DNA of 64,000 nucleotides from Elusimicrobiota bacterium (GCA_016218575.1 JACRDN010000019.1:62001-126000), one strand, 5' to 3'; positions 38,320-47,391 are shown, counted from the first letter of the stretch. Numbers and translations are program-made. Notes: a model not told the origin generated them from the letters alone.

Positions 38320-38588
38320 GGCCCTGTCAAGTAATAATATGATCAATTTGGCCGAGCGATTTTGGAGCGAGACAAGGAGCGAGGAGCGAGCATACCCGCA
38401 GCGGTATGTGAGCGACGAGCGACGCGGTCGCAGCCCAAAAGCGCTCGGCCCCTTCGGGGAGGCCCGAGCTTGGCCGATTTCTTCGTTGCTCCTCGGGCAC
38501 ATAGCTACCGCTATGCTCCCTCGTCGCGCCTCGAACTCGTCTCAAGCTCGGGCCTCCAAATTGATCATATTATTACTTGACAGGGCCT
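38319..38588. repeat. 270-bp palindromic element, three-way junction, MITE-like
   Basis: Perfect 33-bp terminal inverted repeats lie at 38319-38351 and 38556-38588 (AGGCCCTGTCAAG outward ends). Inside are two arms. Arm 1 is GGCCGAGCG at 38350-38358 with CGCTCGGCC at 38442-38450, then six more pairs after one mismatch, tip CATACC/GGTATG. Arm 2 is the 15-bp perfect pair 38458-38472 with 38543-38557, tip CATAGC/GCTATG. Small frames inside encode nothing credible. Each end carries an outward TTGACA. No target-site duplication or transposase is visible. Confidence 0.85.
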
Positions 38589-38600
38589 AAGGCACAGAGC

Positions 38601-39344
38601 ATGGCGCGCTTCTTGTCCGGCCTGGTCCTTATGCCGAGCGCTGTTCTCACCTTGGCGGCGGGCGTCCAGGCCCTGGCGCTCTCGGCCTGGCGCGGCCCCT
38701 CGGCTTTTCCTTTTTTCCTGGGGTTCGGGCTTTCCCTGGCCTGCGGGATTTGGGCCAAGGCGGGCAAGGGCGAATGCGTCGGCCCCGCGAGTTGGTTCTC
38801 CTCGCTTTCCCGCAAGATCTACGTTTTCGGCCATGAACTGACCCATGCCTTGGCCGCCTGGTCGGTGGGCGCGAAGGTCCTGGGCTTCAAGGTCACCGAA
38901 TCCCGGGGGCACGTGGACCTATCGCACTCCAACGCCTTCATCGCTTTGGCGCCTTACTGCGTCCCCATTTACAGCTTGCTCGCCATCCTCTCCTATCGTC
39001 TTTGGCTCTGGCTGCGCCCGGAACATCCCATGGAGCCGGCTTTTCTCTTCGTGATGGGGCTCACCCTTTCCTTTCACATGGCCAAGACTTTGGAATCCCT
39101 GTGGGCCCTCAAGCAGCCGGACTTGGCGGCGGGCGGGGGGATCGTGTTTTCCTTGAGCTGGATCGTTCTCGGCAACGGCCTGGTGATACTGGTCCTGCTC
39201 AAGACGCTTTTCCCGCGGTCGGTCGCCCTCCTCGAGGAACTGGAGTCGGTTTGTCTCGGGACAGGCCATTTCTGGCTCTGGATTTGGCGAGCCCCGGGGC
39301 CCTCTGCCTGGAAGTTCGTGAAGCGATTCTGGCGGGGCGCGTGA
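38601..39344 (+). CDS. membrane protein with HELTH motif (M50-like putative metalloprotease)
   Basis: 247 residues from ATG 38601; an in-frame TTG at 38577 lies inside the repeat element. Five or six membrane helices. YVFGHELTHALAAW near residue 80 is an HExxH zinc motif at a membrane face, as in site-2-protease-like enzymes. The third zinc ligand of M50 enzymes is not obvious, so activity is uncertain. Its stop overlaps the next gene's GTG start (GTGA). Confidence 0.65.
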   Translation: MARFLSGLVLMPSAVLTLAAGVQALALSAWRGPSAFPFFLGFGLSLACGIWAKAGKGECVGPASWFSSLSRKIYVFGHELTHALAAWSVGAKVLGFKVTESRGHVDLSHSNAFIALAPYCVPIYSLLAILSYRLWLWLRPEHPMEPAFLFVMGLTLSFHMAKTLESLWALKQPDLAAGGGIVFSLSWIVLGNGLVILVLLKTLFPRSVALLEELESVCLGTGHFWLWIWRAPGPSAWKFVKRFWRGA

Positions 39345-39925
39345 GCCCGCTTGTCCGAGAGCTGGGGCGCAAGGCTTTCCACATGCTTTCCTTGGCCTAT
39401 CTGGCGGCATATCATCTGATCGGCTATCCGCGCATCCTGTCTTGGATGGGCTGGTGGCTGGCCGTCGTGGCGGTCGTGGAGAGCGCCCGGTTGGCGGCCC
39501 CGAGGATCAACGCCTTGCTCCTCGGGTTTTTCCCTGGGCTGGCCCGGCCCGAGGAGCACGCGCGCTTCAGCGGGATTTTTTACACGACCTTGGGCGCGCT
39601 TATCGTCATGGCCGGCTTCGGGCGCCGTCCCGACATCGTCTCCGCCTCGCTTTTGTGCCTGGCCCTGGGAGACGCGGCCGCGGCCCTGGTGGGCAAGGCG
39701 ATCGGAAGGCGCAGAATCGGGGGCAAGAAATCCCTGGAGGGGAGCCTCGCTTGCCTGGCGGTTTGCGCGGCGGTGGGCTTGGCGCAAGGTTTCCCCGCGC
39801 CGGCGTGCCTCGCCATGGCCTTGGCGGCCACCGCCATGGAGCTCATGCCCACCGGCGTCGTTTTCAACGACAATCTCTGGATGCCGGTGGCCGCTGCCCT
39901 GGCCCTTGGCCTGTTTCTGCCATGA
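39341..39925 (+). CDS. phosphatidate cytidylyltransferase/dolichol kinase-like membrane protein
   Basis: 194 residues from GTG 39341. Several membrane helices and the family block ELGRKAFHM at the start, then GDAAAALVGKAIGRRRIGGKKSLEGS near 110-135 with the conserved Asp and Lys residues of CTP-dependent lipid/prenol kinases (SEC59, VTE5 group). It probably phosphorylates a polyprenol or fatty alcohol. Four-base overlaps with both neighbours join it to the HELTH protein and the glycosyltransferase. Confidence 0.78.
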   Translation: MSPLVRELGRKAFHMLSLAYLAAYHLIGYPRILSWMGWWLAVVAVVESARLAAPRINALLLGFFPGLARPEEHARFSGIFYTTLGALIVMAGFGRRPDIVSASLLCLALGDAAAALVGKAIGRRRIGGKKSLEGSLACLAVCAAVGLAQGFPAPACLAMALAATAMELMPTGVVFNDNLWMPVAAALALGLFLP

Positions 39926-41037
39926 CGCCGCCGCCTTCCGTGGGCATCGTTTGCCGGCAAGCGGACGGCCTGCGCGGGGCCACCGGCATCGTCTTGGAGA
40001 CGGCCAGGCGGCTTGTCGGCGCTGGCTGGCGGGCCCGCGTCTACGCGGAGAGGCTCGACCGAGAAGCCCTGGCCGCGGCGGGGGTCGAGTGGCGCCGCCT
40101 TCCGGGCTGGCCCTGGGGTTCTTACGGCAAACGGCGCTTCTTCTCGGCCTTGGCCGATTGGGCCGCGGCCCGCGGCGGCCACGATCTCATCCACGGCCAC
40201 GGCGACAATTTGAGCCAGGACGTCCTAAGCCTCCATAATTGCGTGGAAGCCGCGCAGGAGGCCGTTCATGGCGCGCCTCAGGGCCCGCTCTCGGGCGCGG
40301 CGCGCCTGCACGCCGAGATCCTGCGGGCGGGGCGATTCAAGAAAGTGATCGCCAATTCCAAGCTCATGGCCGGGGAATTGTCCGGCCGCTTCGGAGTTTC
40401 CCAGGAAAAAATCCGGGTGATTTACCCGGGCTTCGATCCGCTGCGCTTCAAGCCCGATCCGAGTTCGCGGCGGGAGGCCAGGGGAGGGCTTGGTTTTTCG
40501 GAAGAGGACTTCGTTTTCGGCTTGGTCACCTCGGGGGATTTCGTGAAAAGGGGGCTGCGGCTTTTTCTTGAGGCCCTGGCTCTTCTCAGGGGAAGGCCTT
40601 TCAAGGCTCTGGTCGTGGGCAAGGAGTCCCGCTTGGGGCCCTACGAGAGACTGGCCCGCGAGTCCGGCGCCGCCGTCCGGTTCATGCCGCCCGTGCCGGA
40701 CGTGGAGCGCTGCTACCACGCGTTGGATGTTTACGTCCACCCTGCGCTTTACGAGGAGTTCGGGATGAGCCTGCAGGAGGCCATGGCCTGTGGCCTGCCC
40801 GCGATCTCCGGGGCGCGCGTCGGCGCGGCGGAACTCATTGGAGGGGAGGGTCGCCGGTTCGTGCTGGAAAGCCTGACTCCTCCAGAGCTGGCCGCGAGGA
40901 TGGCCGAACTCGCCGGGTCCGAGGCCGCGCGCCGCAGGCTTTCCGAGCTCGGGCCCCGGTGGGTTTCCTCCAATACCTGGGGGCGTTATTCCCGGGAGAC
41001 TGTCCAAGTGTATCAAGAGATACTGGAAAATAGGTAA
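39922..41037 (+). CDS. glycosyltransferase family 4 protein
   Basis: 371 residues from ATG 39922, overlapping the previous stop. A GT-B fold: the N-terminal acceptor domain has HGHGDNLSQDVLSLHN. The C-terminal nucleotide-sugar domain has VIYPGFD, LVTSGDFVKRGL and the retaining-enzyme E-x7-E signature EEFGMSLQEAMACGLPAI. It probably adds a sugar to a lipid carrier or envelope glycan; proximity to the prenol-kinase-like protein fits. Confidence 0.9.
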   Translation: MTPPPSVGIVCRQADGLRGATGIVLETARRLVGAGWRARVYAERLDREALAAAGVEWRRLPGWPWGSYGKRRFFSALADWAAARGGHDLIHGHGDNLSQDVLSLHNCVEAAQEAVHGAPQGPLSGAARLHAEILRAGRFKKVIANSKLMAGELSGRFGVSQEKIRVIYPGFDPLRFKPDPSSRREARGGLGFSEEDFVFGLVTSGDFVKRGLRLFLEALALLRGRPFKALVVGKESRLGPYERLARESGAAVRFMPPVPDVERCYHALDVYVHPALYEEFGMSLQEAMACGLPAISGARVGAAELIGGEGRRFVLESLTPPELAARMAELAGSEAARRRLSELGPRWVSSNTWGRYSRETVQVYQEILENR

Positions 41038-41051
41038 TATTCTTGAGCGAA

Positions 41052-43328
41052 ATGCCCCTTGAAGAGCAAGCGAAAAAACGCCGCGGTTTCGCTTGGCGCG
41101 TCACATGGTTGCTGGTCCGGGGCCTCTGCCTCATCTTCATCCTCCTCTTCCTTTCGGCCGGCGCCGGCCTTTTCATGCTTTCTCGGCTCCTTGACGCGGG
41201 CAAGGTCAAGGACAGGCTCACGTCCCAGATCGAGGCTCTGCTGGGACGTTCCGTCTCCATAGAGGGAGTGGTTCTGACGCCTCATGGGATCAAGCTCCAC
41301 AAGATCATCGTCATGGAGAAGGGCCAGCCCGACAGGCCCATGATCTCGAGCGACATCGCCTTGGTCAGCGTCAAGCTGCTGCCCCTTTTGAGGCGCAGAC
41401 TCGAGCTCAAGAACGTCAAGCTCGTAGCGCCCCGGATATGGATTTTTCGGGACGAGGACGGCCATTGGAATTTCTCGGATATCATTGCCTCCACTTCCGC
41501 GCCGCGGGGCCTCTCCAAGGGACGATTCTTCATTCCCGGGGGGCTGGCGGCCGATGAAACGGTGATCGAGCGCGGCCTTCTGCAGATCGAAGATAGGCTT
41601 AAAAACACCAGCCACGTGATAGAGAGATTCAATCTTTCGGTGGCCGGCTTTGATATGGATCGGCCTTTCGCCATTTCGGCGTCCTTCGACCACGTGAGCC
41701 GCTTCGCGGCTCGGCAAATCACCACTTCCTTTTCTCTCGATGGTTCGATGTTCCTGGCCTCCGGGCGCTGGGGGGAGGCTTATCTCAACGCCGACCGGCT
41801 CCAACTCAAGGTGGACGGCCACCGCTTCTCGGGGTCGGGGTGGGTGCGCGGGTTCTCCGAGCCCATGGTCGAGGCGGATGTGTCGGTCCCGCCCTTAGCC
41901 GCTTCCGACTGGGAAAAGCATATGGGGCGCACCGTGGATTTCTCCATGCCCGCCAGCCGCTGGCAGGTGAAAGCGCGCCTCAAGGGCTCGAGAGCCAGCA
42001 TCGAGGATATGGCTCTCTCGGCCGCGCCCCTTTCCCTCAAGGGGCGCGGCTACGTGGATTGGTCGGGGCCCAAGCCCCGGGCGGATGCGGAGTTCTTTTT
42101 GCAGTCGTTCCCGTTGGAGGCGGCCTCGGCCTGGCGGCGCTCCCTGGAGGGCTGCGACTTAAAAGGCAGCCTGCAGGGGCAGGCCGCGCTGTCCTGGAAC
42201 CAGGACCAGTTGGAGGTTCACGGGCTCAAGCTCAAGCTCGGCCAAGCCCAGGCTCGGTTCAAGCACGTGGCCGTAAGCCAGGTTCAGGCGGACCTGGACG
42301 CCGGGGAGGGATTCTCCAGCGCGGCTCTGTCCATAAGGGGACGCTCGCTTCAAGCGTTCTCCAACGCCTTCAGTAACATCGCCCTAGGCCTGCGCCTGGT
42401 CAACCGGGACCTCAAAGTGGACGACCTGTCCTTTGTCTGGGAAGGATCGCGGGTCAAGCTCAAGTCCAGGGTCTTGGATATCTCGGACCCCAAGGAGATC
42501 TCGGTTGCGGGAAGCATGGAAAACCTTCAGTGGGAGAAGGCCCAGGAGCTGGTGAGCGGTATCTTGGCGAGCCTTTCCACCTCCACTGCCGCTGGCGCCT
42601 CCGAGCCCGCGACGGCGCCTCCCCGCCGGACTTGGGTCAAGATATTCAAGTACGCCATACCGAGGAAGTTCCCGGATTCCGTGGGTCATCTGCGCGTCGG
42701 GAATATCACCCACAAGAATTTCTCCTTCGCGAGCACGGACCTCTTGTGGGACATCCGCGGCGTGACCCCCAGCCTCAAAAAAGTCAACGGGGATTTGCGC
42801 CTGGGCTTCGGGCCGGGGCGTGTCAACGACGTGCAGGCCCTCCAGGGGGCGCACAAGATTCTCGCCATCGTGTTCCTGCCCTACATCTACATGCATAAGA
42901 TGAACAACCTCTCCGTGCTGAGCGCCGGCACCGCCTACCCCAAGACCTTGGATTTCAACCGCATCGAGAGCCGCTACGGAATCCGCGAGGGGGTGGTGAC
43001 CACTCATTTCTGCTACGTTGACAGCCCCCAGGTCATAGCTTACGCCGACGGCACCGCGGATTTCCCCAGGGAAAAGGTGGACATGAATATCCTGACGAGA
43101 CTGACCAGCTACCGCGCGCCCCTGCCGGAATGGTGGGTCGACGAGCTGGGTAGGCCCGCCATAGGCTTTCGCGTCAAGGGGGACTTGAACCACCCGGACC
43201 TCGAGCCCCGGCTCAACAAAATGGCGGCCAACGAGATCGAGAAAGCCCTGGAGGAAGGCCGACGCCGCGCCAAGGAGAGGTTTAAGGTCCTCGAAAAACT
43301 CTATAATAACGGCGTCAGGGAGGAATGA
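41052..43328 (+). CDS. AsmA-like envelope protein
   Basis: About 758 residues from ATG 41052 (TTG 41043 is three codons earlier; neither has a clear ribosome-binding site). One N-terminal membrane anchor (WLLVRGLCLIFILLFLSAGAGLFML) and a long periplasmic region of repeating beta strands. The AsmA-type start SIEGVVLTPHGIKLHKI is near residue 70. Such proteins bridge inner and outer membranes and help lipid transport. Its stop overlaps the OPRT-like gene by four bases. Confidence 0.8.
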   Translation: MPLEEQAKKRRGFAWRVTWLLVRGLCLIFILLFLSAGAGLFMLSRLLDAGKVKDRLTSQIEALLGRSVSIEGVVLTPHGIKLHKIIVMEKGQPDRPMISSDIALVSVKLLPLLRRRLELKNVKLVAPRIWIFRDEDGHWNFSDIIASTSAPRGLSKGRFFIPGGLAADETVIERGLLQIEDRLKNTSHVIERFNLSVAGFDMDRPFAISASFDHVSRFAARQITTSFSLDGSMFLASGRWGEAYLNADRLQLKVDGHRFSGSGWVRGFSEPMVEADVSVPPLAASDWEKHMGRTVDFSMPASRWQVKARLKGSRASIEDMALSAAPLSLKGRGYVDWSGPKPRADAEFFLQSFPLEAASAWRRSLEGCDLKGSLQGQAALSWNQDQLEVHGLKLKLGQAQARFKHVAVSQVQADLDAGEGFSSAALSIRGRSLQAFSNAFSNIALGLRLVNRDLKVDDLSFVWEGSRVKLKSRVLDISDPKEISVAGSMENLQWEKAQELVSGILASLSTSTAAGASEPATAPPRRTWVKIFKYAIPRKFPDSVGHLRVGNITHKNFSFASTDLLWDIRGVTPSLKKVNGDLRLGFGPGRVNDVQALQGAHKILAIVFLPYIYMHKMNNLSVLSAGTAYPKTLDFNRIESRYGIREGVVTTHFCYVDSPQVIAYADGTADFPREKVDMNILTRLTSYRAPLPEWWVDELGRPAIGFRVKGDLNHPDLEPRLNKMAANEIEKALEEGRRRAKERFKVLEKLYNNGVREE

Positions 43329-43924
43329 TGGCAGGGATGAAGAAGATGGACATGCTCGGCCTTCTGCAGGAGCATGGGGCCGTGGTCTCGGGGCACTTCC
43401 AGCTGGCTTCGGGGCTTCATAGCCCGATTTATATCCAAACGGCTCTGGTCCTGCAGTACCCCCACGTCGCTCGCCGCATCGCCCTGGCTTTGACCGCGAA
43501 ATTCCCCCAGCCCGTGGACGTGGTGGTCTCGCCCAGCATGTCCTCTGTCGTCCTGGGGCAGGAGGTGGCGCGGATCAAGAAGTGCCGGGCCATTTTCATG
43601 GAGCGAAACCAAGGCGTCATGGCGTTGAAGCGCGACTTCAAGCTCGAGCGGGGAGAGAGGGCGCTTGTTGTCATGGACGTCCTCATGCTGGGGCATTTGA
43701 CCGCGGAGGTCGCGGCCCTGACCGCGGCTTACGGGGCCAAGGTGGTCGGCGTCGGGACCATCGTCGACCGCTCGACAGAACGCCTCTCCCTTTGCGTGCC
43801 GGTGCGCTCCCTCATCTCCTATCCCCTGCAGGTGAGCCCCCCCGACTCCTGCCCGCAATGCCTGGCCGGGATCGCCTTGATTGACGCGACCAAGAAGAAT
43901 GTCGGCGCCCAGGAAGGGGAGTAA
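43325..43924 (+). CDS. orotate phosphoribosyltransferase-like protein with degenerate PRPP loop
   Basis: A 199-residue protein with the OPRT frame: SGHFQLASGLHSPIYIQ, VVSPSMSSVVLGQEVA, AIFMERNQGVMALKRDFKL and CPQCLAGIAL at the end. The PRPP-binding loop, normally VVEDVxTTGGS, reads VVMDVLMLGHLTAE here: the first acidic residue and the TGGS turn are lost, with the reading frame intact. It may be inactive or use another ligand. It sits directly before purB, in a nucleotide-synthesis context. Confidence 0.82.
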   Translation: MMAGMKKMDMLGLLQEHGAVVSGHFQLASGLHSPIYIQTALVLQYPHVARRIALALTAKFPQPVDVVVSPSMSSVVLGQEVARIKKCRAIFMERNQGVMALKRDFKLERGERALVVMDVLMLGHLTAEVAALTAAYGAKVVGVGTIVDRSTERLSLCVPVRSLISYPLQVSPPDSCPQCLAGIALIDATKKNVGAQEGE

Positions 43925-43927
43925 CCC

Positions 43928-45241
43928 ATGATCGAGCGCTACAGCCGCCCGGAGATGTCCCGGATATGGTCCGAGGATCACCGCCTGCGGGTCCTGCTCA
44001 AGGTGGAGGAGGCATTCCTCGAGGTTCTGGCCCGCGAGAAGGGGCTGCCCGCGGCCGAGCTTAAGGCCCTGCGCGCTGTTTTCGGAAAGCCCCTGTTGGA
44101 CAAGGCCAAGGCCCTCGAGTCCCGCTCCGGGCACGAGGTGATCGGCCTCATCTCGGCGGTGGCAGAGGAGCTCCAGGGGAGGGCCCCTCTTTTGACGCGC
44201 TACCTGCATTACGGCCTGACCTCCTCGGACATACTGGACACGGCCCTGGCTCTCCAACTGCGCGATTCCGCGGGCCTGATCCTGGCCGGCTGGAGGGGGG
44301 CGGCGGCCCGGCTCAAGGCCTTGGCGCGCAAACATGAGCTCGTCTGGATGGCGGGACGCACTCACGGGGTGCACGCCGAGCCCGTCACTTTCGGGGTGAA
44401 GCTCGCCGGCTGGCACGCCGAGGCTTTGCGCAACATGGAGCGCATGGAGCGGGCTCGGGAGCTGATTTCCTACGGCATGGCCTCCGGGGCCGTGGGGACC
44501 TACTCTCAGGTGGGGCCCCGTTGCGAGGCGGAGCTCTGCCGCAGGCTCGGCCTCAAGCCGGAACCGGTTTCGACCCAGGTGGTTCCCCGCGACCGTCACG
44601 CCGATTTTTTCCACGCCTTGGTCCTCTCCGCCGCGGCTATCGAGCGCTTCGCGACCGAGATCCGCCACCTGCAAAGGACGGAGGTTCTGGAGCTCGAGGA
44701 GCCCTTCACCCAGGGACAGAAAGGCTCCTCGGCCATGCCCCACAAGCGCAACCCCGTGCTCTGCGAGAATCTTTGCGGCCTCTCGAGACTCATCCGCTCC
44801 TACGAGTCAGCCGCAGTCGAGAATATCGTCCTCTGGCACGAGCGCGACATCAGCCACTCTTCGGTCGAGCGAGTGATCCTGCCCGACGCCTGCGTTCTCC
44901 TTGACTTCATGCTGGAACGCTTCCGGGGCGTCCTGGACGGCCTCCAGGTGTATCCAGAGCGCATGAAGGAGAACCTCGACCGCTCCATGGGCCTGGTTTT
45001 CTCCCAGAAGGTCATGCTCAAGCTCATCGACTCCGGGCTGGACCGACTCGAGGCCTACGAGCTCGTGCAGAGAAACGCCATGAAGACCTGGAAGACCCGC
45101 GAGCCCTTCCAGAAGGCGCTCAAGTCCGACCAGGCCGTGCTCAAGCGCCTTTCTCCCAAGGAGATAGACGCCTGCTTCGATTTGGCCGGGTATAAGTCGT
45201 CCGTGCGGGAGATTCTGCGCCGGGCTGGAGTCACGGCTTAG
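43928..45241 (+). CDS. purB: adenylosuccinate lyase
   Basis: A 437-residue enzyme of the fumarase/aspartase superfamily acting twice in purine synthesis (SAICAR and adenylosuccinate cleavage). It starts MIERYSRPEMSRIWSE as usual. The three conserved regions are present: LTSSDILDTA, GRTHGVHAEP with the catalytic His, and the signature loop KGSSAMPHKRNPVLCE. It begins three bases after the OPRT-like gene. Confidence 0.96.
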   Translation: MIERYSRPEMSRIWSEDHRLRVLLKVEEAFLEVLAREKGLPAAELKALRAVFGKPLLDKAKALESRSGHEVIGLISAVAEELQGRAPLLTRYLHYGLTSSDILDTALALQLRDSAGLILAGWRGAAARLKALARKHELVWMAGRTHGVHAEPVTFGVKLAGWHAEALRNMERMERARELISYGMASGAVGTYSQVGPRCEAELCRRLGLKPEPVSTQVVPRDRHADFFHALVLSAAAIERFATEIRHLQRTEVLELEEPFTQGQKGSSAMPHKRNPVLCENLCGLSRLIRSYESAAVENIVLWHERDISHSSVERVILPDACVLLDFMLERFRGVLDGLQVYPERMKENLDRSMGLVFSQKVMLKLIDSGLDRLEAYELVQRNAMKTWKTREPFQKALKSDQAVLKRLSPKEIDACFDLAGYKSSVREILRRAGVTA

Positions 45242-45246
45242 AGGGT

Positions 45247-46026
45247 ATGGCCGCGCCCATCGTCCTCTTGACCGATTTCGGCGCTCGCGACTCCTACGCG
45301 GGAATCATGAAGGGCGTGATAGCGAGTCTCTCGCCGCGCGCGCTGGTCATAGACCTCTGCCACGAGATCCCTGCGCAGGACGTGCGCGCGGCCGCCTTCC
45401 AGCTCCGCGCGGGCGCCCCCTATTTCCCGAAAAACGCCATATTCCTCTGCGTCGTGGACCCCGGGGTCGGATCGGCCCGCAAAATCATTTGGGCCCGCAC
45501 CGCGGAGCATCAGTTCCTGGCTCCCGACAACGGGCTTTTGAGCTGGCTCGAGAGCCCGATCCTCGAAATCCGCGAGCTTTCCAACCCCAAGCTTTGGCTT
45601 TCGCAGGTCAGCGCGACTTTCCAGGGCAGGGACATCCTGGCTCCAGCGGCCGGGCATTTGAGCCGGGGTGGTAAGCCCGCGGCCCTGGGGCCGAGGACCG
45701 CCGAGATGCGGCGCATTCCGTTTCCGCGCGCGCTCGCGGCCTCCGGCCGGGTCAAGGGAGAGATATTGTGCGTGGACCATTTCGGAAACGCGGTCACCAA
45801 TATCAGCCGCGCGGAATTGCCGCACGCCTGGCCCATCCAATTCCGCGGCCGGCACGTGGGAGCGATTCGCTCCCACTACGCCAGCGTCCCGGCCGGGGCG
45901 AGCCTGGCCCTTTTCGGCTCCTCGGGTTTCCTCGAGCTTTCCGTCCGGCAGGGAAGCTTCGCCCGGGAATTTAAAGCCTCAGTGGGAGATCCAGTTGAGT
46001 GCATCAGCCCTAGGCGTCTCAGGTAA
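45247..46026 (+). CDS. S-adenosyl-L-methionine hydroxide adenosyltransferase (DUF62 family)
   Basis: A 259-residue enzyme that hydrolyses SAM to adenosine and methionine using an activated water. It begins IVLLTDFGARDSYAGIMKGVI and has CVVDPGVGSARK and APDNGLLSWL, all family landmarks of the fluorinase/SAM-hydrolase fold. The C-terminal domain has VDHFGNAVTNIS. It overlaps the start of the following methyltransferase gene, so SAM turnover may be linked. Confidence 0.93.
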   Translation: MAAPIVLLTDFGARDSYAGIMKGVIASLSPRALVIDLCHEIPAQDVRAAAFQLRAGAPYFPKNAIFLCVVDPGVGSARKIIWARTAEHQFLAPDNGLLSWLESPILEIRELSNPKLWLSQVSATFQGRDILAPAAGHLSRGGKPAALGPRTAEMRRIPFPRALAASGRVKGEILCVDHFGNAVTNISRAELPHAWPIQFRGRHVGAIRSHYASVPAGASLALFGSSGFLELSVRQGSFAREFKASVGDPVECISPRRLR

Positions 46027-47197
46027 GGTCCGCCTCAGGCCCGGGCAGGAGAAGCGCCTGCTGGCCGGGCATCTTTGGGTATTCTCGAACGAAATCCATG
46101 AGATCGAGGGAGCGCCCCCGGCCGGGAGTGTGGTCGAGGTCTACGCCTCCCTCGGGCGCCTCTTGGGCGTCGCCTTCTACAACCCCGCAAGCCTCATCGC
46201 CTGTCGCATGCTCTCTTGGGGGCCCGCGGAGATCGGGATTGATTTCTTTCGCGGGCGCTTGGCCGCGGCCCTGGCCTACCGGGAAAAAACCTGCTCGCCG
46301 GAAACATCCTATCGGCTGGCCTTCGGGGAATCCGACGGCCTTCCGGGGCTAGTGGTCGACCGCTACGGGGCCTGTCTCGTTCTGCAGATTCTCTCGGCGG
46401 GCATGGAGGCCTGCCTGCCCCTGATCGAGCAGGCCCTGGGGGAGCTCCTGTCTCCCAAGGGCATCTACCTTAAAAACGACCATCGCCTGAGGTCCTTGGA
46501 GGGGCTGGCCCAGGAGTGCCGGGTCCTGTCTGGGAGCGTGCCGGACAAGCTTCAGATATCGGAGGGAGGGCTGCGCTTTTCCGTGCCCGTCGGGGGAGGG
46601 CAAAAGACGGGGTTTTATTTCGACCAGCGCGAGAACCGGGTCTTTCTGCGGCCCTATTTCAAGGGGCGCGCGGTGCTCGACCTCTACAGCTACACCGGAG
46701 CGTTCGGGATCAACGCGGCCAAATTCGGGGCCAAGGCCGTTCTGGGCCTGGACAGTTCCGGGCCCGCGGTTGAGCTGGCCCGCGAGAACGCCGCGATGAA
46801 CGCAGTGGCGGAGTTGACGACCTTCGAGGAGGGCGACGCCGAGGAGGCCTTGCGCGATTTCGCGGAGAACCGCCAGCCCTTCAAGCCTGACATGATCCTT
46901 CTAGATCCGCCGAGCCTGGCTCCGTCCAAGAAGCACCTGCCCAAGGCCCTGCGCCATTACGTCAAGCTTAACGCCTGGGCCCTCAAGGCCTTACCCGATG
47001 GGGGGCTCTTGGCCACGAGTTCCTGCTCCCATCATGTGAGTCGGGAGATCTTCATCGAGATGCTGCGCCATGCCCAAGCCAAGGCCGGGCGCCGGACGAG
47101 GCTCGTTTCCTTGAAGGGGCAGGGCGCCGATCATCCGGCGCTTCTGGCCATGCCGGAGACCGAATATCTGCATTTCGCCTTGCTGGAGGTTATATAG
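45995..47197 (+). CDS. rlmI: 23S rRNA (cytosine-C5) methyltransferase, RlmI-like
   Basis: 400 residues from TTG 45995, preceded by GGGAG at about eight bases; it overlaps the SAM hydrolase gene by 32 bases. A PUA domain (GQEKRLLAGHLWVFSNEI) binds RNA. The class I methyltransferase core has VLDLYSYTGAFGINAAKFGA and the motif IV DPPSLAPSK. A cysteine in TSSCSHHV is positioned as in m5C enzymes. Start choice is less sure than identity. Confidence 0.88.
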   Translation: MSASALGVSGKVRLRPGQEKRLLAGHLWVFSNEIHEIEGAPPAGSVVEVYASLGRLLGVAFYNPASLIACRMLSWGPAEIGIDFFRGRLAAALAYREKTCSPETSYRLAFGESDGLPGLVVDRYGACLVLQILSAGMEACLPLIEQALGELLSPKGIYLKNDHRLRSLEGLAQECRVLSGSVPDKLQISEGGLRFSVPVGGGQKTGFYFDQRENRVFLRPYFKGRAVLDLYSYTGAFGINAAKFGAKAVLGLDSSGPAVELARENAAMNAVAELTTFEEGDAEEALRDFAENRQPFKPDMILLDPPSLAPSKKHLPKALRHYVKLNAWALKALPDGGLLATSSCSHHVSREIFIEMLRHAQAKAGRRTRLVSLKGQGADHPALLAMPETEYLHFALLEVI

Positions 47198-47202
47198 GGG
47201 GT

Positions 47203-47391
47203 TTACTCGTCCTTCGAGTTGATTCCCATCATGGCCGCGAGGCTCGTCCAATCAGACTGCATGCGATTGTACTGATCCTCGAGCTCCTGCCAGCCACGCT
47301 CGAATTCCGGCGGCGTTTCCGAGCCGCCCTTTTTCCTGCCGGTGTTTTTCCGACTCGATGCGGGCCACTTCTTGGAAGGCTGTCGTTTCAT
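47203..47391 (-). CDS. small basic protein of unknown function
   Basis: 62 residues: a Lys/Arg/Ser-rich N-terminal half and a C-terminal amphipathic helix (ERGWQELEDQYNRMQSDWTSL). No signal peptide or family. I accept it as real mainly because a strong promoter (TTGACG-17-TATACT) sits 14 bases before its ATG. It converges with rlmI. Confidence 0.55.
   Translation of the reverse strand: MKRQPSKKWPASSRKNTGRKKGGSETPPEFERGWQELEDQYNRMQSDWTSLAAMMGINSKDE

Noticed and set aside
38339-38590. Open frames of 72-83 codons inside the inverted-repeat element on both strands
   Set aside because: They are by-products of the palindrome, arise on both strands alike and have no ribosome-binding site or protein-like composition.
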